The notes beneath the pieces were generated by a model, which ran no database searches, had not been told where the DNA came from, and was given only the letters and a program-made list of their open reading frames with translations. Position numbers and translations under genes: made by a program. A stretch of DNA of 64,000 bases from contig JBAQYF010000023.1 in assembly GCA_049299895.1 (NCBI GenBank), forward strand, positions 49,889 through 113,888, in the 5' to 3' direction. The stretch is from CAIYYO01 sp049299895. Its GTDB lineage: Archaea; Altiarchaeota; Altiarchaeia; IMC4; QMZM01. Shown here piece by piece: positions 48,193-56,591 of this stretch (positions are counted from its first letter, which is position 1; every line of letters starts with the position of its first letter).

Positions 48193-48825
48193 TCAACCGA
48201 GGTATTCCAGGATCCTGCGCAGGTCTTTTCCCTCCACTACGGCGTCCGCGCACCGGGCGACAGATTCGTCCTTCGGGTTGAACGCGATGCTCAGGCCCGC
48301 GACCTTGAACATCGGTATGTCGTTTAGGTAGTCCCCGACGGCCGCGCACTGCTTTGTCGTTATCCCTTCTTTTTCCGCGATCCCGGAGAGTATCTTTCCC
48401 TTGCCGTGGAAATCAACCGCCTGTTTCATCCCTGCAACTATTCCGTTCCTGACGAGTAATTCGTTCCCGAAAGAATAATCCAGGTCGTATAGTTCCATCA
48501 CGCGGTCTGCGAGAAGCTTCAATCCTCCGCTGATTATCGCTATCTTGTACTTCTTTTTCAGCGCCCTGAGGGTATCCTCTATTCCGGGCATCAGTTCCGA
48601 AGCATACAGTATCTCTTTGAGCCTTTCTATCTCCACTCCCTTCCAGAGCGAAACGTCTCTTTCAGCCCATTCCTCGAAGGATATTATCCCCGAGAAATAT
48701 GCTTCGCCGTTTATCCGGGATGCTTCCAGGGTCCCAAGGCCGTTGTGGGCGCAGGTCCAGCTTCCGCCGCCGTCTACGAGGACTCCGTCGAGGTCGAATG
48801 CTACGAGCTTTATCTTGTTTCTCAT
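48193..48825 (-). CDS. HAD phosphatase, SerB-like
   Basis: 210 residues from the Met at 48825 (RNKIKLVAFDLDGVLVDGGG); the longer frame overlaps the upstream PAC2 gene. Motif I is DLDGVLVDG, motif II Ser/Gly in AIISGGLKLLADRVM, motif III Lys in the VDFHGKGKILSG region, and motif IV GDYLNDIPMFKVAG. A cap domain lies between motifs I and II. The overall order resembles phosphoserine phosphatase. It starts 5 nt after the PAC2 gene. In a phosphoserine context it could make serine or recycle phosphoserine; the substrate is not proven. Confidence 0.75.
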   Translation of the reverse strand: MRNKIKLVAFDLDGVLVDGGGSWTCAHNGLGTLEASRINGEAYFSGIISFEEWAERDVSLWKGVEIERLKEILYASELMPGIEDTLRALKKKYKIAIISGGLKLLADRVMELYDLDYSFGNELLVRNGIVAGMKQAVDFHGKGKILSGIAEKEGITTKQCAAVGDYLNDIPMFKVAGLSIAFNPKDESVARCADAVVEGKDLRRILEYLG

Positions 48826-48829
48826 GTCT

Positions 48830-49564
48830 TCACATGTACATCGAGGGATAATTCTCCATTGCCTGCTTGTATCCTTCATTCCCCCTCTTGAACTGGCTGG
48901 TCATCTCATTTAACATCCCTTCTATCTTCTTCCCTTCATCTATGAGCCTCTTCGTATCAACCTGCAGACCCAGTACCTTGTTCACGATCGCGAGCATCGA
49001 TGCCGCAGCAAGGGGGTCTGGTAGGTTCTTGGTCTCGGTCATAAGGCTTATGGCAGGGATCCCGTTCTCGACGCAGTACAAAAGGAGGTCGCTTGATATC
49101 CCTGTGAGCATGCCTTCCTCGACGCGGTTCACGTTCAACTGCATAAGCTGCAGATTCAATTCATCCGTATTCGCAAGGCCGAATATCTCATGCGCCTTCT
49201 CGGTGTTCTTCCCGGCGATCCCCGCCAGCAGGACGACCTCGCCGGGGGATATCTCTTTAAGCCAGCGTATGACCGCGCCTGAGAACTCCGAAAGGTGATT
49301 CAGAGGGATCATAAGCTCCGAGAGAACGACCACGACGTTCCCCCTGGCATATATCCTGATAGGCCTCATGGGCTTTGAATTATGTATCACTGCGACGCTT
49401 TTCAATTTGTCGGATTCGATGAAACCTATAAGCTCCATGTCCAGCTCGTCTATCATGTACTTTGCAGCTATCGTGCTTACGAATCCCTTGCTGGGAAAGC
49501 CTTCTATTATAATAGAGTTCTTGGGAATCTTCCTGCCCTTGTATATGCATACGTCAGTTGTCAT
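48830..49564 (-). CDS. PAC2 family protein (proteasome-assembly-chaperone-like)
   Basis: 244 residues. PAC2-type fold: NSIIIEGFPSKGFVSTIAAK, YMIDELDMELIGFIESDKL, SVAVIHNSKPMRPIRIYA, VVVVLSELMIPLNHL, then LLAGIAGKNTEK. The C-terminal third is helical. Archaeal PAC2 proteins are related to eukaryotic proteasome assembly chaperones and may act on the 20S proteasome or other complexes. It lies between SepCysS and the HAD phosphatase, all on the same strand, with short gaps. Confidence 0.8.
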   Translation of the reverse strand: MTTDVCIYKGRKIPKNSIIIEGFPSKGFVSTIAAKYMIDELDMELIGFIESDKLKSVAVIHNSKPMRPIRIYARGNVVVVLSELMIPLNHLSEFSGAVIRWLKEISPGEVVLLAGIAGKNTEKAHEIFGLANTDELNLQLMQLNVNRVEEGMLTGISSDLLLYCVENGIPAISLMTETKNLPDPLAAASMLAIVNKVLGLQVDTKRLIDEGKKIEGMLNEMTSQFKRGNEGYKQAMENYPSMYM

Positions 49565-49571
49565 TTTTTTG

Positions 49572-50705
49572 TTACATCTTCGCTATCTCAGTGAACGCGT
49601 CTATCACTTTCTGCAATTCCTCGTCCGGGAGTCCGTAAGTCGAGACCTTGAAGTTCCGGGTTATTCCAGGCTTCAGGCCCACGATACCCCGGTCTTTCAG
49701 TTCGGAATAAAGGAAGAAACGGCTCTTCTTATGCCGCTCCGATATCTTATAGTAAGCCTCGGACTCAAAGGACAAAAGATCGTGATTATGCGGTTTCTCT
49801 CCCCACTGCCTTATCCCGTCTATTTTCTCCAATTCCGAGGAAAAACGGCGGGCGTTCTTTACTTCATGGTCCCACCTGCCCACGCGCTCTACGACCGAGG
49901 GAAAGCTGGCCATCAAAGTGATAAGGGGAAGTCCCCTTGCGCTGCATCCCAGAAGCTCCAGTTCCTTTTTCTTGTATTTCTCGCTCCTGCGAAAAACCCT
50001 GTCAGCATATTCCTTGCCCGCGCCGAGGAGACCGACCGGACCGCACGCCGCCATGGACTTATGGCCCGAAGCGACGATAAAATCCGCATTGAGCGCCTTA
50101 GCTGAAACAGGCATCCTGCCCACAGCATACGCGCCGTTCACCATGAAGGGAACACCTTTCTCACGGCATATCTTACCGACCCTCGCTGCGTCAGGAACAT
50201 TACCGTAACTCCCGTCAGGATACGTCAAAACCGCAAGCTTCGGCTTAACCTGATCGATCAGCTCCGCGTATTTTTCGCCGTCTATCCTGTATTCGGGCGC
50301 ACCCAGGTTCGGGACGCTATGAACGGTAAGACCCGCCCTCTCGGCGGCAACATAGGTCGAATAATGGGCGTTCCCGTCCACAAGGATAGGATCGCCCTTC
50401 TCGCACAGCGAATGCATGACAAGGTATTTGCCCTCACGGGCTCCGGTAGTAATCCTGACACTATCAATCTCAAGGAATTCAGGAAGGATCTCCTTTGTGA
50501 ACACGTCGATAGGCGGCTTCTTTATGTCGTGTATGCACCCCTCGCAGAAATCGCAGACCGAATAACCGTCACCCCATTCGTTTAACACCTCCCGTGCGGC
50601 GGGAGATAATATGCCGCCTCTCTGGATGGGATTGAGATTGATCAGGCCGTAATTCTCCCTGCGGATACCTGCAAAACGCCTAAGCGAATCCTTGGACAAA
50701 GCCAT
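49572..50705 (-). CDS. pscS: O-phospho-L-seryl-tRNA:Cys-tRNA synthase (SepCysS)
   Basis: 377 residues from the ATG at 50705 (ALSKDSLRRFAGIRRENYGL); the upstream frame is a poly-A-derived extension without homology. PLP enzyme: Lys216 in VASGHKSMAACGP is the Schiff-base residue. The catalytic Cys set is present: Cys51, Cys54 and Cys57 (YSVCDFCEGC) and Cys254 (LLGCSARG). It converts Sep-tRNA-Cys, made by SepRS, to Cys-tRNA-Cys using a sulfide donor. SepRS is not in the window. Its presence implies tRNA-dependent cysteine synthesis, typical of methanogens and some uncultivated archaea. Confidence 0.93.
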   Translation of the reverse strand: MALSKDSLRRFAGIRRENYGLINLNPIQRGGILSPAAREVLNEWGDGYSVCDFCEGCIHDIKKPPIDVFTKEILPEFLEIDSVRITTGAREGKYLVMHSLCEKGDPILVDGNAHYSTYVAAERAGLTVHSVPNLGAPEYRIDGEKYAELIDQVKPKLAVLTYPDGSYGNVPDAARVGKICREKGVPFMVNGAYAVGRMPVSAKALNADFIVASGHKSMAACGPVGLLGAGKEYADRVFRRSEKYKKKELELLGCSARGLPLITLMASFPSVVERVGRWDHEVKNARRFSSELEKIDGIRQWGEKPHNHDLLSFESEAYYKISERHKKSRFFLYSELKDRGIVGLKPGITRNFKVSTYGLPDEELQKVIDAFTEIAKM

Positions 50706-50794
50706 CGTACAATATAATAATTTATCAAAGGGATTAAAGAACGATAAAAAGAAAAAGATAAAAAAAATAGAAAAAAAACAACCGATCCGGAAAA

Positions 50795-50920
50795 CTACAT
50801 CCCGCTCAAGGGTTCCAAGGCGTAGTAATAGTCCGAGAACCACCACATGAGCGAAACGGCTAACATGGCGACAAAAGCCACAAAAGCTATCCCGGACATG
50901 ACAAATAATCTGGAGACCAT
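50795..50920 (-). CDS. 41-residue small membrane protein
   Basis: ATG at 50920, stop TAG at 50795. The product has one hydrophobic helix (IAFVAFVAMLAVSLMWWF) and a polar, Tyr-rich end. A TATA box (TATTTAAA) lies 42-49 nt upstream, giving a leader of about 18 nt. Protein-like composition and promoter support translation, but no homologue was recognised. It could be a small accessory subunit of a membrane complex. Confidence 0.5.
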   Translation of the reverse strand: MVSRLFVMSGIAFVAFVAMLAVSLMWWFSDYYYALEPLSGM

Positions 50921-50961
50921 TTTGGGTAACTCGTTCGTATCTAGTATTATCTGCGACCCCC

Positions 50962-50969
50962 TTTAAATA
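50962..50969 (-). promoter_or_regulatory. TATA box of the 41-residue membrane protein gene
   Basis: TATTTAAA on the minus strand, preceded by the purine-rich AAAAG. It is placed 42-49 nt before the ATG at 50920, so transcription would start about 15-20 nt before the ATG. Confidence 0.5.
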
Positions 50970-51046
50970 CTTTTGTTTATATGGTTCTGTTCTATTAAAG
51001 GTTGATGTCCTTTTTATGGTCTGACTGTTCGATGCCGGTTGATTTT

Positions 51047-51616
51047 TTACACCTTTATATCATTATGGTGTCTTCTTGCGTGGGGAAAGATACCATTGAA
51101 TTTGATTCTTTTTTTTGTCTTGTTTACTGATATTTCTATATCCCATTCATTAGGATAAAGTCGAGCGAATAATAGATGGTCTGCTCCATTAATGCCCTCA
51201 ACAATGTTATCTAGTCCCATTACTTTTTCTAGAACTTTTCGTACCCAACGATTATTTATTAGTGCATAATGGAGATTCCTTGCAAAGTTATTCATAATCC
51301 ATGTCAAGAAAATAAAGATTATTGCAAGTACCACACCTATTAGTATGTTCGTGAGGTCTCCTGCAAGTATGTGTGATAAGATATTTCCAAAATAATCTAT
51401 TATGCTCTTTATCGCATTTGGTAATGAATCAAGAAACAAAGCACTTACTATCCCCAAAATAAAAGCATACATTATGCCACTGAAGTTTCCTAACAGAGAA
51501 AGGCGCATCTCCAAATTTTTCTGTATTTCATCGATTACAGTGTTATACCTCTCTTGATCATGGGTATAAACAACCCGTTCATTTTCCCATCCTTGGTTTT
51601 GATTTTCGTTTGTCAT
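51047..51616 (-). CDS. Two-helix membrane protein, AT-rich
   Basis: 189 residues. Polar N-terminus, then membrane helices at about 48-65 (GIMYAFILGIVSALFLDSL) and 90-110 (LIGVVLAIIFIFLTWIM), then a soluble domain of about 75 residues (NIVEGINGADHLLFARLYPNEW). The DNA is visibly more A/T-rich than flanking genes. It starts with an ATGA overlap to the end of a truncated helix-turn-helix fragment upstream. No family recognised. Possibly recently acquired. Confidence 0.55.
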   Translation of the reverse strand: MTNENQNQGWENERVVYTHDQERYNTVIDEIQKNLEMRLSLLGNFSGIMYAFILGIVSALFLDSLPNAIKSIIDYFGNILSHILAGDLTNILIGVVLAIIFIFLTWIMNNFARNLHYALINNRWVRKVLEKVMGLDNIVEGINGADHLLFARLYPNEWDIEISVNKTKKRIKFNGIFPHARRHHNDIKV

Positions 51617-51750
51617 TTAAGTAGCACTATATGGCTTTTATCTTCTATTACTTCTGCCCTTCCTTCTTTTTCCAAGTTTTTTAGTATGCGCTTTATGGCT
51701 TGTTCGTTAGTCCTGTTTATTCTACTGCCGTTTAACTGCGATGGCTCAGA
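51613..51750 (-). pseudogene. Truncated helix-turn-helix fragment
   Basis: A minus-strand frame of about 45 codons with no start, ending in TGA that overlaps the ATG of the membrane-protein gene. The peptide RTNEQAIKRILKNLEKEGRA continuing to EVIEDKSHIVLLK looks like the last two-thirds of a winged-helix domain. It is cut just downstream of dnaJ, so an N-terminal part seems to have been lost. Confidence 0.5.
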
Positions 51751-51770
51751 CTAAGCGACAACGCGAGCAA

Positions 51771-52925
51771 TCACTTAAACCCCCCTTTCACGTCGTCCAT
51801 CATCTTTCCTATGAACCCTTTTACGCCCTGATCCTTTCCTTCGAGCGCCGCGAGTTCGTCGTACAGTTCTTTCTCGCGTTTGCCCAGGCTCTTTGGCGTG
51901 ACTATCTTTACCCTGATCTTTTCATCGCCCGCTCCCCTGCCGTTCAGGTCCGGCATCCCTTCTCCCCTTAGCTTGAATATGGTGTCGGTCTGCGTGCCTG
52001 CGGGGATCTTTAGTTTCGCTTTTCCTGTGAGCGTCGGGACTTCTATTTCCGCTCCGAGAGCGGCCTGGATGAACGATAGTTCCACGTCCATGAGTAGGTC
52101 GTTTCCGTCTCTTCTGAATTTCTCGTGGGGGTTGACGTGGATCACGATATATAGGTCTCCTGGAGGTCCTCCGCGTACTCCCGCATCGCCTTCTCCGGGT
52201 ACGCGCAGGTGGGATCCCGTATCCACTCCTGCCGGGATCTTGACTGTTATCTTTCTTGTGGTCCGTGTTCTTCCGGTCCCGTTGCAGTTCTTGCAGGGGT
52301 TTTCGATGATCGTTCCTTCTCCCCGGCATCTGGAGCATGGGGAGACGGTCATGAATCGTCCGAATGGCGTTGATCTCTCTCTTCTTTCCTGGCCGCTTCC
52401 CCCGCATGCAGGGCATTGCTTTGCCTTGGTCCCGGCTTTTGCGCCCGAGCCTTTGCATTCGGGGCATGATTCGGTTCTGGGGACGTATATCTCTGATTTG
52501 ATGCCTGCCGCCGCCTCTTCCAGGATTATGTAGAGGTCGTAGCGCAGGTCGTTCCCTCTTGCGGCTGAGTTGCGGTCGCTGCGGCTTCCTCCCATGAATA
52601 CGTCGAAGATGTCGCGCCCGAAGAAATCGCGGCCGAAGATGTCCTGTATGTCGGAGTAGTGCGTGAAATCGGACCACTGGAATCCTCCGCCGGAAAATGA
52701 CTTGTCTGCGGCTTCATGCCCGAATTTATCGTACGACGCCTTTTTCGAGGGTTCTATCAGGACTTCATAGGCTTCGGATAGTTCCTTGAATTTTTCTTCG
52801 GCGTCCTTGTCTTTGGAGACGTCCGGGTGGTATTGCTTCGCAAGCTTGCGGTAGGCGCTTTTTATTTCTTCCGTGCTTGCGTTCTTTCCAATGCCCAGTA
52901 CTTCGTAGTAGTCGCGTTTAGTCAT
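51771..52925 (-). CDS. dnaJ: Chaperone protein DnaJ
   Basis: 384 residues. J-domain with the HPD motif (YRKLAKQYHPDVSKDKDAEE), a Gly/Phe region, and four zinc-binding CxxCxGxG repeats (CPECKGSG, CPACGGSG, CSRCRGEG, CKNCNGTG), then the C-terminal substrate-binding barrels (GDLYIVIHVNPHEKFRRDGN). Stimulates DnaK ATPase and delivers clients. Its start is 9 nt after the dnaK stop. Complete DnaK systems in archaea are considered acquired from bacteria. Confidence 0.97.
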   Translation of the reverse strand: MTKRDYYEVLGIGKNASTEEIKSAYRKLAKQYHPDVSKDKDAEEKFKELSEAYEVLIEPSKKASYDKFGHEAADKSFSGGGFQWSDFTHYSDIQDIFGRDFFGRDIFDVFMGGSRSDRNSAARGNDLRYDLYIILEEAAAGIKSEIYVPRTESCPECKGSGAKAGTKAKQCPACGGSGQERRERSTPFGRFMTVSPCSRCRGEGTIIENPCKNCNGTGRTRTTRKITVKIPAGVDTGSHLRVPGEGDAGVRGGPPGDLYIVIHVNPHEKFRRDGNDLLMDVELSFIQAALGAEIEVPTLTGKAKLKIPAGTQTDTIFKLRGEGMPDLNGRGAGDEKIRVKIVTPKSLGKREKELYDELAALEGKDQGVKGFIGKMMDDVKGGFK

Positions 52926-52934
52926 TTAGGAAAA

Positions 52935-54836
52935 TTATTTCTTGTCTCCTTCGACTTTGTATTCTGCGTCCACTACTTTTTCTCCGGACTGGGCTCCGGG
53001 TTCCTGCCCGGGACCGTCCTGCGGTCCGGCCTGTGGTCCGCCTTGCGCTCCTGCCTGCGCCGCCTGCGCCTGCTGGTAGATGGATGCTCCCAGTTCCTGA
53101 ACGGATTTGGACAATTCCTCCGTTTTCTTCTTTATGTCGTCGAGGTCCTTTTTGGCGATTGCGTCTTTCAATGCTTTCATCGCCGTTTCCGCTTTGGCCT
53201 TGGGTTCGGCGCCCAGTTTGTCCGCGTAGTCCGCGAGGAATTTTTCGGTCTGGTATACCATAGAGTCGGCGTTGTTGACGATCTCTATTTCTTCTTTTCT
53301 TTTCTTGTCCGCTTCCGCGTTCTGCTCCGCGGACTTCACCATCTTTTCTATCTCGTCCTTGGACAATTTCGTACTTGCGGTTATCGTTATCTTCTGCTCT
53401 TTGCCGCTGCCCAGGTCCTTTGCGGAAACGTTCAGTATGCCGTTCGAGTCTATGTCGAATGTAACCTCTATCTGGGGGACGCCGCGGGGCGCGGGCGGAA
53501 GCCCCATCAGGTTGAACTGCCCCAGAGACGTGTTGTCTGTCGCAAGAGGCCTTTCCCCCTGCACGACGTGTATCGTCACCGCGGTCTGGAAATCGGAGGC
53601 CGTAGTGAATACCTGGCTCTTTCTAGTGGGGATGGTGCTGTTCCTTGGTATCAGGGGAGTTGCGACGCTTCCCATGGTCTCTATTCCCAGGGTCAGGGGA
53701 GTAACGTCCAGTAGAACGATGTCCTTCACTTCCCCGCCCAGTATCCCGCCCTGTATTGCCGCGCCCATTGCAACGCATTCCATCGGGTCCACTGTGCGCT
53801 CGGGTTTTTTCCCGGTGAAACTCTCGACTGCTTTCTGGACGATGGGCATTCGCGTGGGTCCTCCGACGAGTATTATCTTTGAGACCTGCGCCTGCGTCAG
53901 CTTCGCATCCGACAGCGCCTGCTGCATGGATATCTTGCATTTGTCGACTATGGGCGCTACCAGCTCTTCCAGTTTCGAGCGGTAGAACTTCATTGTCAGG
54001 TGCTTTGGCCCGCTCTGGTCCGCCGTTATGTACGGCAGGTTCAGGTCGGTCTCAAGAACGGTCGAGAGTTCTATCTTCGCCTTCTCTCCTGCTTCGCGGA
54101 CACGCTGCACCGCCATCTTGTCCTTGGAGAGGTCCATCCCCGAGTCTTTCTTGAACTCTGCGATTATCCAGTTCACGATGGCGTCGTCCATGTCTTTTCC
54201 GCCCAGGTGCGTATCACCGCTCGTGGATACGACTTCGAAGACCCCGTCGCCGAAGTCCATGATGGTAACGTCTAGCGTTCCTGCCCCGAGGTCGAAGACC
54301 ATTATCTTCTGGTCTTTTTCCCCGGCCTTGTCGAGGCCGTATGCTAGGGATGCCGCCGTGGGCTCGTTTATTATCCTGACCACGTCGAGGCCTGCTATGA
54401 CGCCTGCGTCTTTCGTCGCGGTCCTCTGGTTGTCGTTGAAGTACGCGGGAACCGTGATGACTGCTTTTTTAACTGGTTCTCCGAGGAAGGCTTCCGAATC
54501 GGTCTTTATTTTCTGGAGTATGTATGCGGATATCTGCTGCGGCGTGTATTCTTTTCCGTAGATTGCGTATTTTTCGCTCGTCCCGATCTTGCGCTTTGCT
54601 GCCATCACCGTTCCTTCGGTATTGGAAACGGCCTGCCTTTTAGCCGTCTCGCCGACGAGAACCTGTCCGTCTTTTGTGAATGCGACGACCGACGGGAACA
54701 TCTTTCCCGCGTACGTTGCGCCCTCGGCGGAGGGGATTATGACCGGTTTTCCGCCTATGATAACAGCCGCCTGGGAGTTGCTTGTTCCCAGATCTATTCC
54801 GATGATTTTTTCCTTCGTTGCTTTTGCTTCAGCCAT
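52935..54836 (-). CDS. dnaK: Chaperone protein DnaK
   Basis: 633 residues. ATPase domain with IIGIDLGTSNSQAAVIIGGK near the N-terminus, VITVPAYFNDNQRTATKDAG and VFDLGAGTLDVTIMDFGDG (Thr in phosphate 2), IILVGGPTRMPIVQ; substrate domain with LLDVTPLTLGIETMGS, FQTAVTIHVVQGERPLA; Gly/Gln/Pro-rich C-terminal tail without EEVD. Middle gene of the grpE-dnaK-dnaJ unit, with a GAGAGGAG ribosome site. Confidence 0.97.
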   Translation of the reverse strand: MAEAKATKEKIIGIDLGTSNSQAAVIIGGKPVIIPSAEGATYAGKMFPSVVAFTKDGQVLVGETAKRQAVSNTEGTVMAAKRKIGTSEKYAIYGKEYTPQQISAYILQKIKTDSEAFLGEPVKKAVITVPAYFNDNQRTATKDAGVIAGLDVVRIINEPTAASLAYGLDKAGEKDQKIMVFDLGAGTLDVTIMDFGDGVFEVVSTSGDTHLGGKDMDDAIVNWIIAEFKKDSGMDLSKDKMAVQRVREAGEKAKIELSTVLETDLNLPYITADQSGPKHLTMKFYRSKLEELVAPIVDKCKISMQQALSDAKLTQAQVSKIILVGGPTRMPIVQKAVESFTGKKPERTVDPMECVAMGAAIQGGILGGEVKDIVLLDVTPLTLGIETMGSVATPLIPRNSTIPTRKSQVFTTASDFQTAVTIHVVQGERPLATDNTSLGQFNLMGLPPAPRGVPQIEVTFDIDSNGILNVSAKDLGSGKEQKITITASTKLSKDEIEKMVKSAEQNAEADKKRKEEIEIVNNADSMVYQTEKFLADYADKLGAEPKAKAETAMKALKDAIAKKDLDDIKKKTEELSKSVQELGASIYQQAQAAQAGAQGGPQAGPQDGPGQEPGAQSGEKVVDAEYKVEGDKK

Positions 54837-54884
54837 TTTTTTCTCCTCTCGATATATTATGTTATGAATAGTTATCGCGAAACA

Positions 54885-55427
54885 TCAGGACCTGCACTTT
54901 GAGACCTTGACCTTTGCAGGGCGCAGGACTTTGCCCTTTAACGTATAACCGCCCTGGAGTTCCTCCAGTATCACGCCCTCGGGTCCGTCGTTCTCTTCCT
55001 GCAGGAACGCTTCGTGGAAACACGCATCGAATTTCTTCCCGACTGCCTCCATCTTTGAAAGGCCGTATTTTTCCAGGGTCTTCATAAGCTGCCTGTATAT
55101 CATCTCCATTCCTTCCGCGCCTTCAGGGTCCTTTTTCCGCAGCTGGGGGATAGCCCGCTCGAAGTTATCCGCGACCTCAAGGACCTCAAGCAGCAGGTCC
55201 TTGTTGGCCCACTTCATAAAGTCTTCCTTATCCTTCTCGAGCTGCTTTCGGTAGTTCTCAAAATCGGCCCTGAGCCTTAGATTCGTGCAATCCTGTTCGT
55301 GTATCCTGTCCTCCAGTTCGCCTATGCGGTCCTTCAACTCGGAGATCTCTTCGTCCTGGACGGTGGATACGACCTCTTCTGATATCTCTTTTCCCTGGTT
55401 TTTCCTGGCTTTTTCCGGAGAAGACAT
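54885..55427 (-). CDS. grpE: Nucleotide exchange factor GrpE
   Basis: 180 residues. N-terminal long coiled coil (LKDRIGELEDRIHEQDCTNL, LRADFENYRKQLEKDKEDF), then the family block NFERAIPQLRK and the C-terminal beta domain ending EELQGGYTLKGKVLRPAKVK. Promotes ADP/ATP exchange on DnaK. It heads the chaperone operon; TATA-like TTTAAA lies upstream on its strand, and priL is divergent. Confidence 0.95.
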   Translation of the reverse strand: MSSPEKARKNQGKEISEEVVSTVQDEEISELKDRIGELEDRIHEQDCTNLRLRADFENYRKQLEKDKEDFMKWANKDLLLEVLEVADNFERAIPQLRKKDPEGAEGMEMIYRQLMKTLEKYGLSKMEAVGKKFDACFHEAFLQEENDGPEGVILEELQGGYTLKGKVLRPAKVKVSKCRS

Positions 55428-55547
55428 CTTGGATTTATTAATGGGTTTGGATGTTTAAATTTGGTTAACGAATCAGAGCAGAGACAAATAAAAAAACATT
55501 ATTAATTCATTTACTCTCCAGCACAAAAATATAAGCCACAGCCCAAT

Positions 55548-56549
55548 ATGAAAGAGCAGGAAAAAACCTATGATCTTGCGAAACTGGCCAGGTACCCGTT
55601 CCTGAAAGACGCCAGAGAATACGTGTCATCCATCAGGATAAACCTCGCGGAGATACAGGATCACCCGCTCTATTCCGATGCCGTCGAAGGCTCAAAACAG
55701 AGAATAAAAGACCGCATGAATGCAAAGCCTTCCATTATACCCGAGGAAAAGCTTCCGCAGGAACTCTCCATCCTAAGCTACGCAATAGCAAGGATACTGA
55801 TGAACCACATAGGGAACAGGCAGCTATTGTATAGATACGCCTCCGGGGAGGCTGAATCGGCTTATTCTTTCCTCCAAAAAGAGACTAACCGAAAAGCAGT
55901 CCAGGAGGAGATCATGAGAGACCTCTCGTTTGATCCCAACGGGGGAAAGATGCATTACACCGAATACCTGCGCATCAGCGCGAACCTCTCCAAGCAGGAA
56001 CCCAGGTGGAAGCTCGTCAACAAGGCGATGGATGCAGGATACGTACCGGTCGACGAATCGGAGACCCTGATGCTGCTGCGGGAGGTAATAAAGCTCAAAA
56101 TCCTGGAGCCCATAGATACGAAAACGATACCCGATCCCCTGAAAAAGGCGGCAAACGAGATAGCAGGGCTCTATATCAGGAAGCCGGAGGAGGTCAAGAT
56201 AGACCAGGTGAACGAGAACGCGGTTCCTCCCTGCCTAAAATCCATGACGGCATCCCTTGAGAACGGGAACATATCGCACAACGAGCGCTTCATACTCGCG
56301 ACCTTCTACATCGGCGCAGGCCTGAACATAGACGGCCTGTTGAAGGTGTTCTCGCGTTTCCCGAATTACAACGAGGAAAAGACCCGCTACCAGTTGGAAT
56401 TCCTGACGGGAGAAAAAGGAGCGACAAAATACAACTGCCCTTCCTGCGCCAAGATAAAGTCGTACGGATTGTGCAAGGCAGAATGCGAAGTAAAGCATCC
56501 CCTGAGTTATTATCTGAAGAATCGGAGGATGCGTTTCCCGGGTAGATAG
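55548..56549 (+). CDS. priL: DNA primase large subunit PriL
   Basis: 333 residues. Fe-S cluster-binding Cys of the C-terminal domain are visible: one in NENAVPPCLKSM, and a block in KYNCPSCAKIKSYGLCKAEC with HPLSYY. The N-terminal half is the helical PriS-binding domain (LARYPFLKDAREYVSS, YRYASGEAESAYSFLQKET). It forms the eukaryotic-type primase with PriS, which is not in the window. A TATA-like AAATATAAG sits about 22 nt before the ATG. Confidence 0.93.
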   Translation: MKEQEKTYDLAKLARYPFLKDAREYVSSIRINLAEIQDHPLYSDAVEGSKQRIKDRMNAKPSIIPEEKLPQELSILSYAIARILMNHIGNRQLLYRYASGEAESAYSFLQKETNRKAVQEEIMRDLSFDPNGGKMHYTEYLRISANLSKQEPRWKLVNKAMDAGYVPVDESETLMLLREVIKLKILEPIDTKTIPDPLKKAANEIAGLYIRKPEEVKIDQVNENAVPPCLKSMTASLENGNISHNERFILATFYIGAGLNIDGLLKVFSRFPNYNEEKTRYQLEFLTGEKGATKYNCPSCAKIKSYGLCKAECEVKHPLSYYLKNRRMRFPGR

Positions 56550-56591
56550 GTTACGATAGCGTCTTTGCAGAAACAATAGAATAAAAAAAAA

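Noticed and set aside
50706..50846. 47-codon N-terminal extension of SepCysS
   Set aside because: It is a hydrophobic, Phe-rich product of an A/T-rich stretch; the family start ALSKDSLRRF lies at 50705.
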